NCBI GenBank assembly: GCA_903813345.2
Contig: CAIIXF020000004.1
Coordinates: forward strand, 14,763,196 to 14,827,195
Direction: 5' to 3'
Origin: Owenia fusiformis
Taxonomy: Eukaryota > Annelida > Polychaeta > Sabellida > Oweniidae
Length of the DNA stretch: 64,000 bases
Position numbers and translations under genes: made by a program. The notes under the pieces are model-generated. The model saw nothing but the letters and a program-made list of their open reading frames with translations. It had not been told where the DNA came from and did no database searches. Positions 22,321 through 32,378 of this stretch are shown piece by piece; the stretch's first letter is position 1, and each line of letters begins with the position of its first letter.

Positions 22321-22551
22321 ATGGGCTGTAGTTAAAGGGTTAAGAATTATTAGATAGTGATAAATAACTGAGAACTAGAAACCACGTGAATTAAAATATT
22401 GTGTGAAAAAAGTAATCAAGAACTGTTACAAAGGATGGAGACATCAGTATTCCATCTTCATGACTCAATGTTCATTCACAATAAAATATTTTAATCTAAA
22501 GAGACTTTTATGCTAGTGTACAATACAATATCTAAGCTAATGAAATAAAAT

Positions 22552-22563
22552 GAAAATGAAACT
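22552..22563 (+). promoter_or_regulatory. ISRE-like motif upstream of A-type copy 3
   Basis: GAAAATGAAACT lies 123 bp before the ATG at 22686. Sequence beyond the motif differs from the B-type promoters, so the match is not simply long-range duplication. Confidence 0.45.
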
Positions 22564-22685
22564 ATGGTCATTTGACACTGCCAACATTTAAAAAAACTGT
22601 ATAAGCATTCAACTAAAAAAGTGCATTTAATTCATTCAGTACCCAACCTTCAAAGAACTGAGAGTGAAGTATACATTAATGGAAT

Positions 22686-24468
22686 ATGAGTTCAGTCGTA
22701 TCAAGAATTATGTTCATTGCATTATTTTTATTGTTTTGTTTCTACTATTGTGCTGCATTGAAAGACAAAGGTGAGTTAGCACCACCTCATAATCATTGAT
22801 TTGACTTTATGACTTCAGTTCAAGGTTCCATGGACAATCAGTGTTCAGAACTCATTAAATAAAAAGTGTATGTTCCTGAAATTAATGCTCTTCACAGTCA
22901 AGTTGTATTGATTATAAGATATGCCTAAAGCTAGTGTCTTAGTATGCCTGAATTTGTTTGCTATTGATGACATCACTTTAAAGGCACAGAAAGGCACACA
23001 TTTGAATTTTTCTTTTACAATTGCTCTGCAGTGACGGAAATTGGTAATATAATAATAATACAATAAACTGAAATAACATCATGTCCTTTGTATTAGGACG
23101 ATATTTTTTATCACTTTCATGCAATATTATGAAACAGTTAGGGCTAGATCATATTGTCAAGAAGAGTGCAAACTCATTTACTGATATACCCTCTATTATA
23201 GAAATTTAATGTGTAAAGGTTAGAGAATATCATGTATAGTCACAAATTAACATTAGAAATGCTTGAATTTCAGATGACTGTTATAAATCCACATACATAA
23301 TAAAAGGTGCAGTAAGAGCCATACCCTCTAGGTGTACAAAGATTGGAACAATTTTGGATTTTCCAAATCTTCGAAATCCCACAATGGAGCTTATGACAGC
23401 ATGTGAACAGAGAAGCAATGTGGTATTATTTCTCGATCATAAAGCTTTAATGTATAGATGTAAATCAAATACAGATGGAACTGATTGGGATTATGGATGG
23501 CATAACACAAGTGACCTCTTTTTTGCTTTTGTCTTACCACATCCTTCAACACCAAAATGTCACAACTCATACTTTACAAGGAGAACATGGAAAAACCCCA
23601 TGAACATCCGTGACAATTGTCCAAATATTTCAACATATAATGAAGTGGATGATGTTAAGGCATGTGCGGCAATCACATGTGATGGACAAGCAGATATTTT
23701 TGACTTTTCAGACAACAGAATTTGTACAGTAATGTATTGTCATCAGGGATTTTACAAAGACTTGGAGGAAAAAATTTCCAACAAAGGAACCACAACATAT
23801 ATGTTGTCAATGAGACATTTGGATGCATTTCCTCTGTATTATTATACACCAAAAACAACAATAACATCAAGGAGCATCTCAAGTGAGTCAACAAGTCAAC
23901 CAATTACTACAAAAATGATAAAAGTAAAGAATCAACCAGTCAAACAATTACTACAGAAAATGATAATAAAAATAAAGAATCAACCAGTCAAACAATTACT
24001 ACAGAAAATGAAACAAAAAACAAAGATGAAACTACAACTGATATAAGCTTAACCTCTATGACAGAGAAAACAAAGCCTGAGTCATCACTGTATCTGGATT
24101 TCAAAACACTAGTAATGATAATGGTTGGAATTACAGCAGCGCTCTTAGGATTAGGCATTGTAGTAGTCGTATATGTAATTATACGAAGATTCAGAAAGAG
24201 ACATAGGACATCCAGGAATGTTTATGTGGATTCTCCAAATACTGGTAGTTTACCTCAGGGTTTTTCTGCAGACTCTTTTGGGCTTTCAACTTGGGGATTT
24301 TCTAGATGCTCTTCTATTCGATCAACCACTGTATCTAGCACTTCAACATATCTTCATCCATACAACATGATTGATGAATCAAAGATGATTCCTCTACCTC
24401 GAAATGTCTATCAAAATGTGGAGACAATACCACTCCGAGTTATACATCCTGAAGACAGTGATAATTAG
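22686..24468 (+). CDS. A-type membrane protein, copy 3, frameshifted before the membrane helix
   Basis: Exons are 22686-22770 and 23274 onward (phase 1). The leader ends AALKDKG. The ectodomain keeps the family cysteines and the DGTDWDYGW and LPHPSTPKC islands. Compared with its own internal repeats and with copy 2, one base is missing near 23911 in a run of A. The reading frame therefore shifts and stops at 24046, giving 285 codons with a basic out-of-frame end. The original frame resumes to 24468 with an intact membrane helix (LLGLGIVVVVYVI) and STYLHPYNMIDESKMI tail. Either this allele makes a secreted ectodomain, or it is a recent pseudogene, or the base was lost in assembly. Confidence 0.7.
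23905..24020 (+). repeat. Coding minisatellite in the stalk of copy 3
   Basis: A unit of about 45 bp containing aatcaaccagtcaaacaatt is repeated about three times. In the intended frame it would encode Glu-Ser-Thr-Ser-Gln-Thr-Ile-Thr-Thr-Glu-Asn units. Copies 1 and 2 carry fewer or more diverged units. Confidence 0.7.
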
Positions 24469-24725
24469 CTTTGGCATGCTGATTAATCCATACAAACTAG
24501 GATACTGCTGCAAAATATCAATGTAGGATAACAACTAGGCTTTCATAGTTAGGGAGGGGGTGCAAATATAAGCTTTGCTGACATAGGTATTATGAGGCAG
24601 TAGAAAATATCTAATATTACTCGTATGTGGCAGAAAATTGTAATACTCAAATCTGCATTAACAGAATCAAAAAAGGGAAACCACTATTCCATATTTTGTC
24701 ACTTGATATATAATGTCTTTTCAGA

Positions 24726-25443
24726 AAGGAGGAGGGAAATTAGCGCAACAGATTTTGGAAGTCATATGTTGGATTTTGGCCATTTTCTGAGGATTTGAAC
24801 AATTGCATATGTTAGGCAAATGCATTACGTCCAGGAAAATCATTTCTAGAGATGATAAAACAATTTCGACTTTGAGATAGGGTAGATGCAAACAACCCAC
24901 CCACATGTTTTTTCTGGAATGTTTTCCTGATTTTCAACCCCTTCCATCCTTGCTTTTTTAATTTTTCTTGCATCAATATGTTGCATTTTGACACATAGTT
25001 AACCACTTCAAAGGAATAAGTGAATCCTTCAGGGGTTTTAAAGATACCTATTATGGGTGACCAAACTTAGCTGAAAGCAATGATTTTTCCTATGGGAAAA
25101 TAACATGGGAAATATTGTTTTCCACTTTATCCAAAAGGAATCATTTATTCCTTTTAAGGGATTAACTGTGTGTCAAAACCCAACATATTGATGCAAGAAA
25201 AAAAATTAAAAAAGCAAGGATGGAAGGGGTTGAAAATCAGGAAAACATTTCAGAAAAAACATGTGGGTGGGTTGTTTGCATCTACCCTGTCTCAAAGTCG
25301 AAATTATTTTGTCATCTCTAAAAGTGATTTTCCTGGAGGTAATGCATTCGCCTAACATATGCACCTGTTTAAATCCCCAGGAAATGGCCAAAATCAAACA
25401 TATGACTGTCCAAAATCTGTTGCGCTAACTTCCCTCCTCCTTT
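24726..25443. mobile_element. Foldback element with about 290-bp inverted arms
   Basis: Left end aaaggaggagggaaattagc mirrors the right end around 25425-25443. The arms are long enough that mirrored ORFs of about 60 codons appear on opposite strands. The central spacer is about 140 bp. No transposase is encoded. Confidence 0.85.
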
Positions 25444-25717
25444 GCATTTTTCTTTCAAAATTTTGCGAATAAGATTGTGGATTTTGAGATTCAAAAATTG
25501 TATGGATTTTGCATCAAAAAATTGAATTTTTAAAAAGAGCATTCAAGAAGGTAATGAAATAATTTATTTTTGAGATTTTATGCATCAACTTCAGTAAAAA
25601 ACTTAGTTTCTTGCTTTTTGCATTTTTTGAGGGCAGGTGTTTGAGACTTAATATATTAGTTGGTTATCCTATTCTCTTGCAGTGGTCATTAATGCTGCTG
25701 ATAATACATGGATTATA

Positions 25718-25937
25718 TACAGGGTGTCAAATAAATATGTTCTCCCCCTTAATTTCAAGAAAATGAACTTTTGTGCATAAAAGTGCATGTAGTTGAGCTA
25801 CTCATCTGAAACTTCTGTGAAGCATCGTTTGATGTGCTAAAGCACAATTCAGATACCATGTAGAGCAAAAAGTTATCCAACATTATGTGGATGTTAAAGC
25901 TTAAGGAGGGGAGAACATATTCATTTGACACCCTGTA
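25718..25937. mobile_element. TA-flanked MITE with CAGGGTGTCAAA ends
   Basis: Inverted ends (cagggtgtcaaataaatatg / catattcatttgacaccctg) are bounded by TA on both sides. This is consistent with a Tc1/mariner-type non-autonomous element of about 216 bp. Confidence 0.8.
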
Positions 25938-26038
25938 CATGTAATAATATTGAAAAACAACAGGAAGTTACCTGAAGACCTTCTTATGAAAACTTTGTCA
26001 ATTTCAAAAGTGAAGTATGAGTGTGTATGTTTGAAATC

Positions 26039-26247
26039 CAGTGATCTCCCCAGGATTTCTTCTCAGGTGGATGCAAAATTCTCATTTTTTTCTTAGTTCA
26101 GGCCAAAATTGGTCAAAATATGCCAATTTTTCATGATTTTTCTCATTCTCAAGTAGGTGCAAATGGATTTTCAGGTGGGTGCAAGCCTAATTTCAAAATC
26201 TCAGGTGGGTGCTGCGCCTACTTGCTTTAATGCTGGGGAGATCACTG
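26039..26247. mobile_element. Small TIR element with AGTGATCTCCCCAG ends
   Basis: The left end cagtgatctccccag and right end ctggggagatcactg are inverted copies. The interior has three caggtgggtgca-type direct repeats. Confidence 0.75.
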
Positions 26248-26258
26248 ATTGTTAAAAG

Positions 26259-26340
26259 GAAAATGAAACCATGAGGTAACTTCTGATTCATAATTCAACT
26301 CTATTCATAATTCAAGAACAACAAAGCATATGTAAATAGG
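26259..26340 (+). pseudogene. Third B-type promoter relic
   Basis: GAAAATGAAACC followed by atgaggtaacttctgattca matches the B-type promoter (atgaagtaacatctgattca) downstream of A-type copy 3. No leader exon follows. The position relative to its A-type neighbour matches the other two A+B pairs. Confidence 0.55.
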
Positions 26341-27626
26341 CATTGGAATAGGCATTTCTTTGCCAAGCTTTAACTATGAAGTGTAAATACAGTAAAACTT
26401 GTTTAAAATAAAAATATGGTGTTTTGCTATGAATTCTTCAATGATTTGCAATCAATTTAAACATCTCGATAATTGCCAATAGACAATATGAACAGGGCAA
26501 AGGGTCAGAGTATATAGGTTCATTTTTCTGACGATTTTTTCAGCTTTTGTTTGGTTTAAGGTGTTCCTATGTTAATTACAAATAGGTTGCTCTGTATGAA
26601 GATTTAGTATGAGGTGATTGGAGGAAATCAAGTCTACACCCATCTACCCTTCATGAGAGTTTGACTGAGTCTGTCCTCTGAAACCAGATCCTCTGATCTA
26701 GCCAACAATCAAAAAAATGCATTCGGGCTCATTGCATTCCTTTTCATATCTATTTTCTAAAAATACCCAAAGTATACTGTATTTGAGATGTTTACAATAA
26801 TATAAACATAATGTATTATTTTTCTATTTTTATGGTTAACATTGTAATATTTGGGAGATTGTAAACAATTTTTCCCTATTTTGGCACTTTGAATCCTTTA
26901 TAACTTAACCAATTTATAACATATCATAGATATTTTGGAAGATATTATATTTGAGATTGTAAAGAATATATTGGAAGGTCAATTGTAAATGGTGCTTGGA
27001 ATTTTATCACTCCCTATAGAGCTGATTATGGATTGGTATAGTTTAGAGATCCCCTCATTCAGATCAATTTTTATTGGGGTGACATCTATAAATGAGAAAA
27101 AAATCATTTTTACAAAAAGAGAACATCGATGTGGATTCCTGTGATCTTTATAAAGATGTGTGTCCAGCTGAATATATATCCCTCTATAACAATAAATTTC
27201 ACTGATATTTAGAATTCAAGAATTAACTGCTTGATAGATGATTAAATTTAATTAAGAAGGTAAACTACATGCCTATTTACTTTATTCCTTGTTAATCTCA
27301 CCAATTTTCACTTATAAAACATGATAATATCATTGCTTTTATGAACAGGTAGGGCCATTATGTCAATTTTGCCCCTAAGCAGATACAAATAATGATTGAT
27401 TTCTGTTACATTTACTTAGGTATCAACCCTAGTAAGTTATAAATGTAAGTCTACTTTTCTTCCATAATCAACCACTCAACTTCTTTGTTAACTCAACTTC
27501 CTACTGTCATCGAACAGAGTATGGAGATGTAAAGGATATAATAAGGGAATGATGGATTAAAGGTTCACTCCATGACTGAGACAACTGTTCTTTGTGGAGT
27601 TAAAAATTCCCATACCTGCATTCATC
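26341..27626. other. Intergenic, nothing recognised
   Basis: AT-rich sequence with scattered poly-A/T runs. No ORF with recognisable domains and no clear repeat. Confidence 0.5.
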
Positions 27627-27722
27627 TTAGACAAGCACAACTTTCTCTCAGACGAGCACAACTTCATCTCAGACAAGCACAACTTCATCTCAGACGAGCA
27701 CAACTTCATCTCAGACAAGTAA
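27627..27722. repeat. 21-bp tandem repeat upstream of the glycosyltransferase
   Basis: About five units of cagac(a/g)agcacaacttcatct. On the minus strand the unit reads as a seven-residue SEMKLC-type repeat, which is a by-product of the period being a multiple of three. Confidence 0.8.
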
Positions 27723-27882
27723 AATGAAATTACAGCATTATGCAAGTGTTGGATTTTAACATTCTCAACCAATGAGTGAAAGTATTACTATTACTACTTG
27801 GGATATTCTCAATGCAAATGATACATTCAATGAAAGTTAACTATCTTTTTTTGTGGAGCTGATACCATATCCAAACAAAAAC

Positions 27883-28899
27883 ATGAAGTTTTTGAGCAAG
27901 ACATATTTCATTTGGAGGAAGATAAGGAACAATGATACAAAACTTCTATTTTTCACTTTTATAATGATGATTTATATCACATATAGGAATTTAAAATCAA
28001 AGCATTATGTACAAAAGCCCATACAAAGACAAACATTACGGTTGATAGTGCTGACATTAAACCGAGCAGACTCACTGAAAAAGTGCCTGAATTCAATCAA
28101 CGAAGCAAACTATATAGGTTTTCAGGTAATCCTGGATATATGGATAGACAGGTCAACAGAGATGGAGGTTGACCAAGATACTTTAGAAACTGCTCAAAAG
28201 TTCAATTTCATTCATGGTGAGAAAATAGTTCATGTACATAAAGAGCATGTTGGTCTTTATGGGCAATGGATCAATACGTGGACGCCAGATCCAGCAATGA
28301 GAGAAATTGGTCTCATTCTGGAAGACGATGTTGACTTGAGCGTTCATTTTCTCCATTGGCTTAAACAAGCAAATGCCATATATGGTCGTGATCCAAGAAT
28401 CAGCGGAATTTCTCTTTCGACAATATACCCAGATATGTTAGCTGCTTCCGCCAGATATCTAGCTGTCCAATCAGAGTTCAATCATTACCTGTACAAAATA
28501 TCTGGCACTTGGGGTTTCAGCCCGAATCCGCACCACTGGTCCAAATTTCAAAAATGGTTTCACGAAATACGGAAAAATGCAACGTTTAAGCCTTACGTCG
28601 AAAATTTACACCAGACAGATGCGTACCAACGTCTTGAAGAGAAGGGCAAGGAGGGCTCCATGTGGTCGATGTGGTGGATTTATTACATGCATACACATGG
28701 TCTACACTGTGTGTTCCCAAACCTCCCAGACGGGCAAGTCTTCGCTCAACACCGACAGGAGAGGGGGCTACACTATAACAGACAGCGTGACACATGGGAA
28801 GACCACTTAGTAAAACAATGGAATATCTCATACATCGATTTTTTCGGACCTGTACCAAAGTATGATTACAAAGGAAGAATGTCGATCTATAGATACTAA
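27883..28899 (+). CDS. Type II membrane glycosyltransferase-like protein (338 aa)
   Basis: Single exon. I use the ATG at 27883; the frame extends upstream only through a GTG codon. The N-terminus has a short basic cytosolic tail and one hydrophobic segment (LLFFTFIMMIYITY), the layout of Golgi enzymes. The lumenal part begins LRLIVLTLNRADSLKKCLNS, typical of the nucleotide-sugar end of a GT-A fold. It has an EDD motif at about residues 147-149 (LILEDDVDLS) in the place of the metal-binding DXD. A Trp/His-rich C-terminal half follows. GT2- or GT13-like chemistry is plausible, but donor and acceptor cannot be told from sequence. It is intronless while its neighbours are spliced, so retroposition is possible. 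Confidence 0.75.
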   Translation: MKFLSKTYFIWRKIRNNDTKLLFFTFIMMIYITYRNLKSKHYVQKPIQRQTLRLIVLTLNRADSLKKCLNSINEANYIGFQVILDIWIDRSTEMEVDQDTLETAQKFNFIHGEKIVHVHKEHVGLYGQWINTWTPDPAMREIGLILEDDVDLSVHFLHWLKQANAIYGRDPRISGISLSTIYPDMLAASARYLAVQSEFNHYLYKISGTWGFSPNPHHWSKFQKWFHEIRKNATFKPYVENLHQTDAYQRLEEKGKEGSMWSMWWIYYMHTHGLHCVFPNLPDGQVFAQHRQERGLHYNRQRDTWEDHLVKQWNISYIDFFGPVPKYDYKGRMSIYRY

Positions 28900-29059
28900 A
28901 AAAAATCTATGCAAAATAAATGCTAAAAATATTACACATTTTATTATTTACAATGTATACAATCTCTGGAACAAAAGTAGATATAGGGACTCAGGATTGC
29001 CTTCCTGTCAAATTGTAAATAAGATCAGTTACCCTACACGCAGAATCTAGATATAAACT

Positions 29060-29395
29060 ATCCTCTACCTAGTATAGAGTATATTACAGTTTAGGAGCCC
29101 CACCTCAAAGATTAGTGCCTGAGTATGACAGCCCAGGTAATAAATCATTTCAAAGATACCATGCTGACCCTTTCTCAACCAATCAGCGATGTGGAAGGTA
29201 CACATGCTAAATAGTCGTGTTCATTAACTATGCGGTGATGTCAGAGGAAATGACCATATAGAAAGTTGTCCGTATTTCGACGACAAACTCTGATTGGCTT
29301 CAGGGATCTGATCTTCAGAGATTCATTGTTAACTGAAAGAGTAAAGACGAAGCTCTCTTTTAAAAAGTGAAGCCGAATGAATACAAAGGGTAGAG
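29060..29395. repeat. Dispersed repeat, copy 1 (about 330 bp)
   Basis: Shares long stretches with 36540-36870: tgaccctttctcaaccaatc, catattacagttta-like segments, agacgaagctctctttta. No ORF is conserved between the two, so it is probably a non-autonomous element. Confidence 0.8.
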
Positions 29396-29603
29396 ATCAG
29401 TAAGTCTTATAAACAGAAATGAACATAACTTATGACATGTGCTTGTGTTCTTATACCTATGTCTCTTAATTAGCAGTACAGCTACATGCACATCTAATTA
29501 GGGATATTATATCATAACATGCTCAAATTTCAATCAGATATGTACATTCATCTCACAGGTGTAGTTAGATCATTTTGCCAGTATACATACAAGTACAGTA
29601 TAT

Positions 29604-29805
29604 GCATGGGCGTAGCGCATTATTTCTAAGTAGTACGCCACCGTGGGAACAAGAGTTGAGCGAAGCAAAAAACAGCATTTAAGGGGCTCTCTGGGGGTTC
29701 TCCCCCAGGAAAATTTTGAAATTTGGTTGTATTTGGAGCGAATTTGCAACCATCTAGTACGCCTGTGTGTACCCAGCGTACCGGGCGCTAAGCCTATGAT
29801 ATGTA
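29604..29805. mobile_element. Probable small TIR element
   Basis: Ends atgggcgtagcgca and gggcgctaagcctatg are roughly inverted. The interior has ggggttctccccc. Recognised only as a pattern. Confidence 0.4.
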
Positions 29806-31900
29806 CATTGTACTTAGTGCACTTAATCTCATGAATCTATTTTTCCAAAATATTTTCATCTAATATTTAATGTTTCTCCAGAATTTCAGTCTACAATTCG
29901 TAACACTTTTGATCTTAAGTAATTTCCCAGTATGCCTTATTGTAAATGTATGATTGATGAAATAAAGAGATATATTATACAAAAAGCAAAAATGTTAATC
30001 GTTAGTGCATGATCAATATGACAAGGTAGGTCATCCCAACTACTGTCCATTCTCCCCCCCCCCTCTCAGTTCAACAGCATAATTTTTAATCACATGACAC
30101 TTCTTAAACTGTTACCATGGTAAGTACAATACAAAATCTGAAATACAAGACAGATGACCCTCTGTTCATATATTTGTTAATATAAGCTCTACTCTGGGAT
30201 GAATTTGACGGAATTCGTCGCATTATCTCGATATTAATCCTAATTAATTTCTTAATTGCATTTGGTGCATTTGTGCATGCGTACCTCAAATGTTGCCCTT
30301 TGTTCTATGATCATATTTACAAAACATTGCTTTAAGAGGCCCCTTGACCTTAATCCTGCCCCGATAAAGTCACACTGTGATTCATGTACTTTTCTAGTCT
30401 TGCTTCAAATCTCTGGACACCCCCCCCCCCCCCTCTACTTATGGGTGGGGGACTGGGGGTGTTACAAGGGCTTTAACAGAACTAGTACTTTTATGTTCAA
30501 AAGAAACTTTATTTCGTAAATAGATGTCTCTACCAGCCTCAAAGATTGTGAATATTAAATCACTTGATAAAAGAATGCACTAATACAAGTCTAAATCAAA
30601 TCTCTTGAATACAAGCTTTATCTGTTGTGTAAACAATGTAGGCGGCAAACATGATGTTTGACCTTCTTCTGAAATTTAATTGCGAGAAAAGCATGAGAGA
30701 AAATATTGAAAGATAACAACATCTAGTACTTTTGTATTGCATTTATATATGAAATATATAAGCTGAAATGTATATCTTGAATTTAGCCAAAATAAAATGG
30801 TTCAATTCCTTGAAAGGGATAGGGGAAATGTAATATTTTGTAAGGGTTATCAATAACATAAACAACTTGAGGTGTGATAATCTTGATTGAAATGTATTAC
30901 CCACATAAATCTATTTAAGTTACTAAATCAAGCATTAAATATAGAGCATATACCATTTCTAAAGACATGTCGTTTATTTATTTGTCCATCCTACGCTGGC
31001 GATCATCGAAAGCTAGTTGCTCCTATTTGAGCTAACCTAGCCAAGGCCCCAGGTATTCATAGTCTAGCAGTGTGGGATTCAGAGGTCCTATGTTTAATTT
31101 GAATTTAACACACTGTCTGCATCTGGGGTCTGTATGGTTTAACTTCACATATCAGAAATTGTTAGTGTCTCTTGATTAGTGTTCACCCCTAAAGGTGTCC
31201 CTGGTTCGTACATGCATTGAAATGTTGATGGATGGAGAAATATGTGATCATCATATCTGACCGAGTAGCCATGAAAGACAATATATTACCCTACCTGCCT
31301 AAAATTAACCATAGACTTATAATAACACATCTCTGGTCTAACATATCTTGTATTTCTAAAAAAGTAAGTTATTATACGTGTATTATTATTTACACATGTC
31401 AAACTTTATTCTCTAATTATCCACTTCCTGAAAAAAAGACAAATTACGATCCTTCATCTCTTCATGTTGAGGCATAGCTAGAGCATGGGATTTTTAGTAC
31501 AGATATACAGAGTCCATGGTTGCATCAAGTCTGATAAACGGGTGTGTTATGTACAAAAATAGCATGAAATATGAATCTACTGTACCTTAGATTGCAAATA
31601 TGTACAGTCCGTGTAAGCTCCTGCCTTATTAGAATTAACCACAATTATCACCTCGGCTCCACTTTTACTTTCCATAAACTTTGCAAAAACTGAAAACTTA
31701 TGTCAACAGCCTGGACGAGCACCAAGACCCAACAAACACTAAACTAAGCTAAAACCTATCTAACTATAAGAATATAAATATAACAAAATCATAAGCTTAC
31801 CTGCCGGTCATAAAGATGCCTGAGAAAAGCGTAAAACGTCTTCGAAAACAAAGGCTAAAATATCATAAAAATATTTTCCGAAGTTTTGATATTTACTCCA
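29806..31900. other. Intergenic between the glycosyltransferase and the exchanger
   Basis: AT-rich, with poly-C runs at about 30055 and 30420. No convincing exon, RNA gene or known element was found. Confidence 0.5.
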
Positions 31901-31908
31901 ACTTCCGG
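31901..31908 (-). promoter_or_regulatory. ETS-type site in the exchanger promoter region
   Basis: ACTTCCGG (CCGGAAGT on the minus strand) lies about 225 bp before the chosen start codon. This is a common arrangement for broadly expressed genes. A 32-codon upstream ORF (ATG at about 31819) ends just after it. Both are suggestive only. Confidence 0.3.
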
Positions 31909-32131
31909 TTGTAGATATACGGAGTCAAGTTTGTTAAACTTCATTCAGGGCTTAATCAAATAATCGTATAATTCATATCAAATTGAATGTAATTAATTAT
32001 TAGATTTAAAATCGGCCTATATATTCCAATTAGACGTTGATTCGATTAATTCATCCTTAATTGATTTGACCTACTTAAAATTCCAACCAATCAGGATGCT
32101 CCTAATTCGATACACAAAGGGGAGGTTCAAC

Positions 32132-32378
32132 ATGGACGGCGAAATATTTGGAGCTGCGATTTTGTTCGCATGTTTTTCCATAATACTCACAGCTGAGAAT
32201 GCAAATATTGATAAAATCACGAGCAAGGTGGAGGAGAGAGTCGAGGCAAACCATCGATTGGACTCTCAGAACATATTTATGTTCATGTCACTGCTTATTT
32301 TGGTTATATTAACAATATGGCTCTTCAAATACAAAAGATTCAGATTTGTTCATGAAACCGGTCTAGCTGTTATTTACG
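32132..32378 (+). CDS. NHE exon 1: leader and first core helix
   Basis: Residues 1-82. ATG at 32132 has a strong context (aacATGG) and is followed by a hydrophobic signal-like leader ending near TAEN. An in-frame ATG at 32096 is the alternative. It ends in the conserved [12 protein letters not shown] block, donor gtaagt, phase 1. Confidence 0.85.

Larger units (their letters stand above)
16873..22343 (+). mobile_element. piggyBac transposon, apparently complete (about 5.46 kb)
   Basis: TTAA target duplications lie at 16873-16876 and 22340-22343. The ends are inverted: CCCACTCACTACGG on the left and, read inward from the right, CCCTTTAACTACAG. Inside is a six-exon transposase with intact reading frame (17121-20810) and a long 3' non-coding part holding a tandem duplication. 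It inserted between the second B-type relic and the third A-type gene. Confidence 0.85.

Noticed and set aside
24058-24468. Separate small membrane protein gene
   Set aside because: It is the membrane helix and tail of A-type copy 3 in the pre-frameshift frame, with no start signal of its own.
24721-25397. Mirrored ORFs sharing KKQGWKGLKIRKTFQKK
   Set aside because: They are reverse-complement arms of one foldback element, with no start context or domain.
27557-27772. Minus-strand Cys/Lys-rich repeat peptide
   Set aside because: By-product of the 21-bp tandem repeat.
32066-32131. Upstream extension of the exchanger first exon beginning at 32066
   Set aside because: The first codon there is TTG. 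The ATG at 32132 has a stronger context and is followed directly by a signal-like leader.
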